Shown: one piece after another, positions 14,092-16,055 of the stretch
How positions within the stretch are numbered: the first letter of the stretch is position 1
Layout of the letters: the number at the start of each line of letters is the position of its first letter
NCBI GenBank assembly: GCA_946887085.1
Contig: CAMPKG010000031.1
Span: 1 to 16,055 of the forward strand
Length of the DNA stretch: 16,055 nt
Origin: an uncultured Sphingobacteriales bacterium
GTDB taxonomy: Bacteria; Bacteroidota; Bacteroidia; Chitinophagales; Chitinophagaceae
Reading direction: 5' to 3'
Notes under the pieces: model-generated
The model's input: the letters and a program-made list of their open reading frames with translations, nothing else
Told to the model about the DNA's origin: nothing
Databases searched by the model: none
Translations under genes and position numbers: made by a program

Positions 14092-14922
14092 ATGAGGATA
14101 TGCAGGATGGCCGTTCTGGCGCTGCTTGGGTTTTTAATGGCAAGCCAGGGGTTTGCACAGGAAGATGCCGAAGGGATTGTTTCCCCCGCGGGCTTTATAC
14201 GCTATTTTACCATTGGCGGCGGGGCCGTGTACCAGGAGTTTTTTGACGAATCTATCTCATCCATCAGGTACCAGGGCTTTGGTGCCGCGCCGCAGTTTGG
14301 CAATATCAAGATGAATGAGAAGATGTACTCGGAGCTGATCTTACAGCCTTCTTACGCGGTATTGAAACGACCCAGCGATAAGACTTTCAAAACCGATGTA
14401 AAGTCTTACCGTGGCTCACTGGATTATAAGCACCTCTATAAAATACAGCTCCGCAATGAGCGCCTTGATTTCCGTCCCGGTGGTTTGGTGTCTATGAACT
14501 TTAACTATAAGGACGCGCCGCAGATGGCCAGCACGGGTTACGTACGCGAGTACGCTATATCACTGGGTGTGGCTGCACGTATAGCCAAAGAAATAGAGCT
14601 GGATGAACAACGCCTCGCGCATTTATCCTGGGCCGTGGGTATACCGCTGGTAGCGCATTATGCACGCCCTACTTACCTTAACAGGATAGAACGCCTGGAC
14701 CCCGACGACAAACCCGGTACTGATTTTTTTGCTAACAGCCGTACCAGCTTTATCGGCAAATACATGCGCTTCAACAGCAAGATAGCTTATGACTATGCAC
14801 TGCATAATGGCAACATCCTGATGATAGGCTATACCTGGGATTATTATAAAATGAAGACCGACATTAACACAGTCTGGTTTGCCGAGAATACTGTTTCACT
14901 CACGCTAATGTTCAACTATTGA
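14092..14922 (+). CDS. Probable outer-membrane beta-barrel protein
   Basis: The ATG at 14092 is preferred over the in-frame GTG at 14086 because it starts a clean signal peptide (MRICRMAVLALLGFLMASQG, cleaved at FAQ|ED). The 276-residue product has alternating polar and hydrophobic stretches with many aromatics (YFTIGGGAVYQEFF, GGLVSMNFNYKD, YAISLGVAARIA, GNILMIGYTWDYY) and ends in VSLTLMFNY. A terminal aromatic after an alternating strand is the mark of outer-membrane barrels recognised by BamA. No known family is recognised. Its stop codon overlaps the ATG of the S41-like gene by one base (TGATG), so the two are translationally coupled and probably work together. Confidence 0.78.
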   Translation: MRICRMAVLALLGFLMASQGFAQEDAEGIVSPAGFIRYFTIGGGAVYQEFFDESISSIRYQGFGAAPQFGNIKMNEKMYSELILQPSYAVLKRPSDKTFKTDVKSYRGSLDYKHLYKIQLRNERLDFRPGGLVSMNFNYKDAPQMASTGYVREYAISLGVAARIAKEIELDEQRLAHLSWAVGIPLVAHYARPTYLNRIERLDPDDKPGTDFFANSRTSFIGKYMRFNSKIAYDYALHNGNILMIGYTWDYYKMKTDINTVWFAENTVSLTLMFNY

Positions 14923-15962
14923 TGCTGCCCTGGAAAATGAGAACATCCATCGTTTGTTTGTTTGTCGCACTTGCTTTCGCATCCTGCGAAAAGGTAATAA
15001 TGCCCGAGACGAAATCAAAAAAGCCTTCTGCTGTATTTGAAGAACTATGGTCGACTTTAGATGAAGGATACTCACTCTTCGATCAGAAAAAACTGCGCTG
15101 GGATTCTGTGCACATGAAGTTTCAGCCGCTGATATACGATTCGATGACGAGCAGACAACTCTATGATACCGTTTATAAAATGCTGGTGAAGCTGAACGAT
15201 CCTCATGTGGTCTTGAATGCAGGCTTCACACAAACCAATTTCGATAACAGGTATAAATATCCGGCGAACTTCGACAGGCTGCTGCTGGAACGCAACTACT
15301 GGAAGAACTGCGAAAAAACAGGGCCCTTCATACATACCATCATCGATTCAATAGGTTATGTGTACTATGAAAGCTTCGACCAGGAAGTGACTGAGGAACA
15401 ACTAAACCTGGTCATCGAACGCTTCCGCAATGTCAACCTCAAAAAAGGAACCATCATCGATATACGCGGCAACAAAGGCGGCAACATCAACAATGCTTTT
15501 ACTATCCTTTCAAAGATCGATATACCCGACGAGCTGCTGAACACGACAACACTGCTTTATTCCATCGCCTATAAGAACGGGCCTAAGCACGACCAGTTCA
15601 CCAAAACACAGGATAACTGGCTGAAGGAAAGCGAAGGGGACAAATTTGTTGGCGATGTAGTGATACTTACCAATCGCGACAACCGTGGTACGGCCGCATT
15701 GTTTGCATCGGGCGGCAAGAGCTTTGCGAATGCAAAGGTGATGGGCGATACAACCATGGGCTATAGCGGTCCGCTTTCGGGTTACGAGCTTTCCAATGGC
15801 TGGACCATTCATTACCCCAGTGCCTTAGTATTTACCGCCGATGGGCGCTCTATGATGAACGGAGTGCCGCCCAACGAAGTAGTACAAATGAAACCGGATG
15901 AAATTGCGCAGGGCAAGGATGCCATTCTTGAGGCTGCTTTGGTGGAGTTGAATAAAGAGTAG
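14922..15962 (+). CDS. S41-peptidase-like lipoprotein, catalytic serine apparently absent
   Basis: A 346-residue protein from the ATG at 14922 that overlaps the previous stop; an in-frame ATG at 14937 (MRTSIVCLF) is an alternative. A lipoprotein signal is present with lipobox FASC and lipid Cys22. The S41 (C-terminal-processing/tricorn core) features are an N-terminal helical part, LNDPHVVL (91-98, the family's L-x-D-x-H), the GTIIDIRGNKGG strand-loop (176-187), VVILTNRD (246-253), MGDTTMGYSGP (274-284) and NGWTIHYPSA. No PDZ domain is seen. In typical members the LTNR segment runs on to a serine (as in TNRxTxSAAE), but here it reads TNRDNRGTAALF, with Gly256-Thr257 at that place. It may be a non-catalytic binding protein, or use Thr257 or Ser263. 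Confidence 0.85.
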   Translation: MLPWKMRTSIVCLFVALAFASCEKVIMPETKSKKPSAVFEELWSTLDEGYSLFDQKKLRWDSVHMKFQPLIYDSMTSRQLYDTVYKMLVKLNDPHVVLNAGFTQTNFDNRYKYPANFDRLLLERNYWKNCEKTGPFIHTIIDSIGYVYYESFDQEVTEEQLNLVIERFRNVNLKKGTIIDIRGNKGGNINNAFTILSKIDIPDELLNTTTLLYSIAYKNGPKHDQFTKTQDNWLKESEGDKFVGDVVILTNRDNRGTAALFASGGKSFANAKVMGDTTMGYSGPLSGYELSNGWTIHYPSALVFTADGRSMMNGVPPNEVVQMKPDEIAQGKDAILEAALVELNKE

Positions 15963-15966
15963 TATT

Positions 15967-16055
15967 TTACCTTTCACCTATTTCTTCCGCCGCGTGCACA
16001 TCATGTATATGTGGCATTTTACCCTGCCTGTATTCGTGGTAGAGTCGTGTAATAT
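15967..16055 (-). CDS. 3' end of an unidentified gene running in from the right edge
   Basis: Read on the minus strand from the right edge, one frame is open for 28 codons to a TAA. It gives a plausible soluble C-terminus (RLYHEYRQGKMPHIHDVH, then AAEEIGER). The other two minus-strand frames contain stops, and the residue mix looks like real protein. It would be convergent with the S41-like gene, with 4 bases between the stops and no terminator between them. Too little is present to name the product. Confidence 0.5.
   Translation of the reverse strand, partial: ITRLYHEYRQGKMPHIHDVHAAEEIGER

Noticed and set aside
1..16055. CRISPR array, tRNA/rRNA genes, insertion sequences, phage or defence-system genes
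   Set aside because: No regularly spaced direct repeats, no tRNA-like cloverleaf sequence, no transposase, integrase or defence motifs were seen on either strand.

Overview
The window looks like chromosomal DNA of a member of the Bacteroidota, most likely a Chitinophagaceae-type bacterium. The signs are an exported protein with a C-terminal type IX secretion (Por) sorting domain, short lipoproteins with Bacteroidota-style lipoboxes, three matches or near-matches to the phylum's -7 promoter element TAnnTTTG, and weak or absent Shine-Dalgarno sequences. There are no tRNA or rRNA genes, insertion sequences, phage genes or CRISPR arrays. Genus-level placement is inference.

Layout. (1) Positions 1-1745: the 3' end of fusA (elongation factor G) closed by a strong terminator, a 76-residue helical protein, then two tandem, related, cysteine-patterned small lipoproteins, ending at a bidirectional terminator. 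(2) 1744-4850, minus strand: a DUF58 membrane protein and a type IX secreted protein with eight ELWxxDGTxxGT repeats, each with its own terminator. (3) 4975-6009, plus strand: a metallo-beta-lactamase-fold hydrolase with a C-terminal membrane segment. (4) 6022-7297, minus strand: a cupin gene followed by a CvfB-type S1 RNA-binding protein. (5) 7298-7643: a 346-base region that is not empty. It holds a perfect palindrome, a consensus Bacteroidota promoter and an unlisted 41-codon ORF for a cationic amphipathic peptide. (6) 7644-11065, minus strand: a probable three-gene operon of a small HolD (DNA polymerase III psi)-like protein, a RecQ helicase with an unusual domain order and a TTG start, and a Gfo/Idh/MocA oxidoreductase. 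(7) 11170-12237, plus strand: branched-chain aminotransferase ilvE, convergent with an acyltransferase-3 membrane protein (12282-13370) across a shared terminator. (8) 13433-15962, plus strand: three exported proteins in a row, namely an alpha/beta hydrolase, a probable outer-membrane beta-barrel protein and an S41-peptidase-like lipoprotein that appears to lack the catalytic serine. (9) The right edge clips the 3' end of a minus-strand gene.

Most genes are housekeeping or envelope functions. The best candidates for something undescribed are the amphipathic-peptide ORF with its operator-like palindrome, the HolD-like protein upstream of recQ, and the S41-like lipoprotein with its co-translated barrel partner. 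No multi-gene defence or mobile system was recognised.
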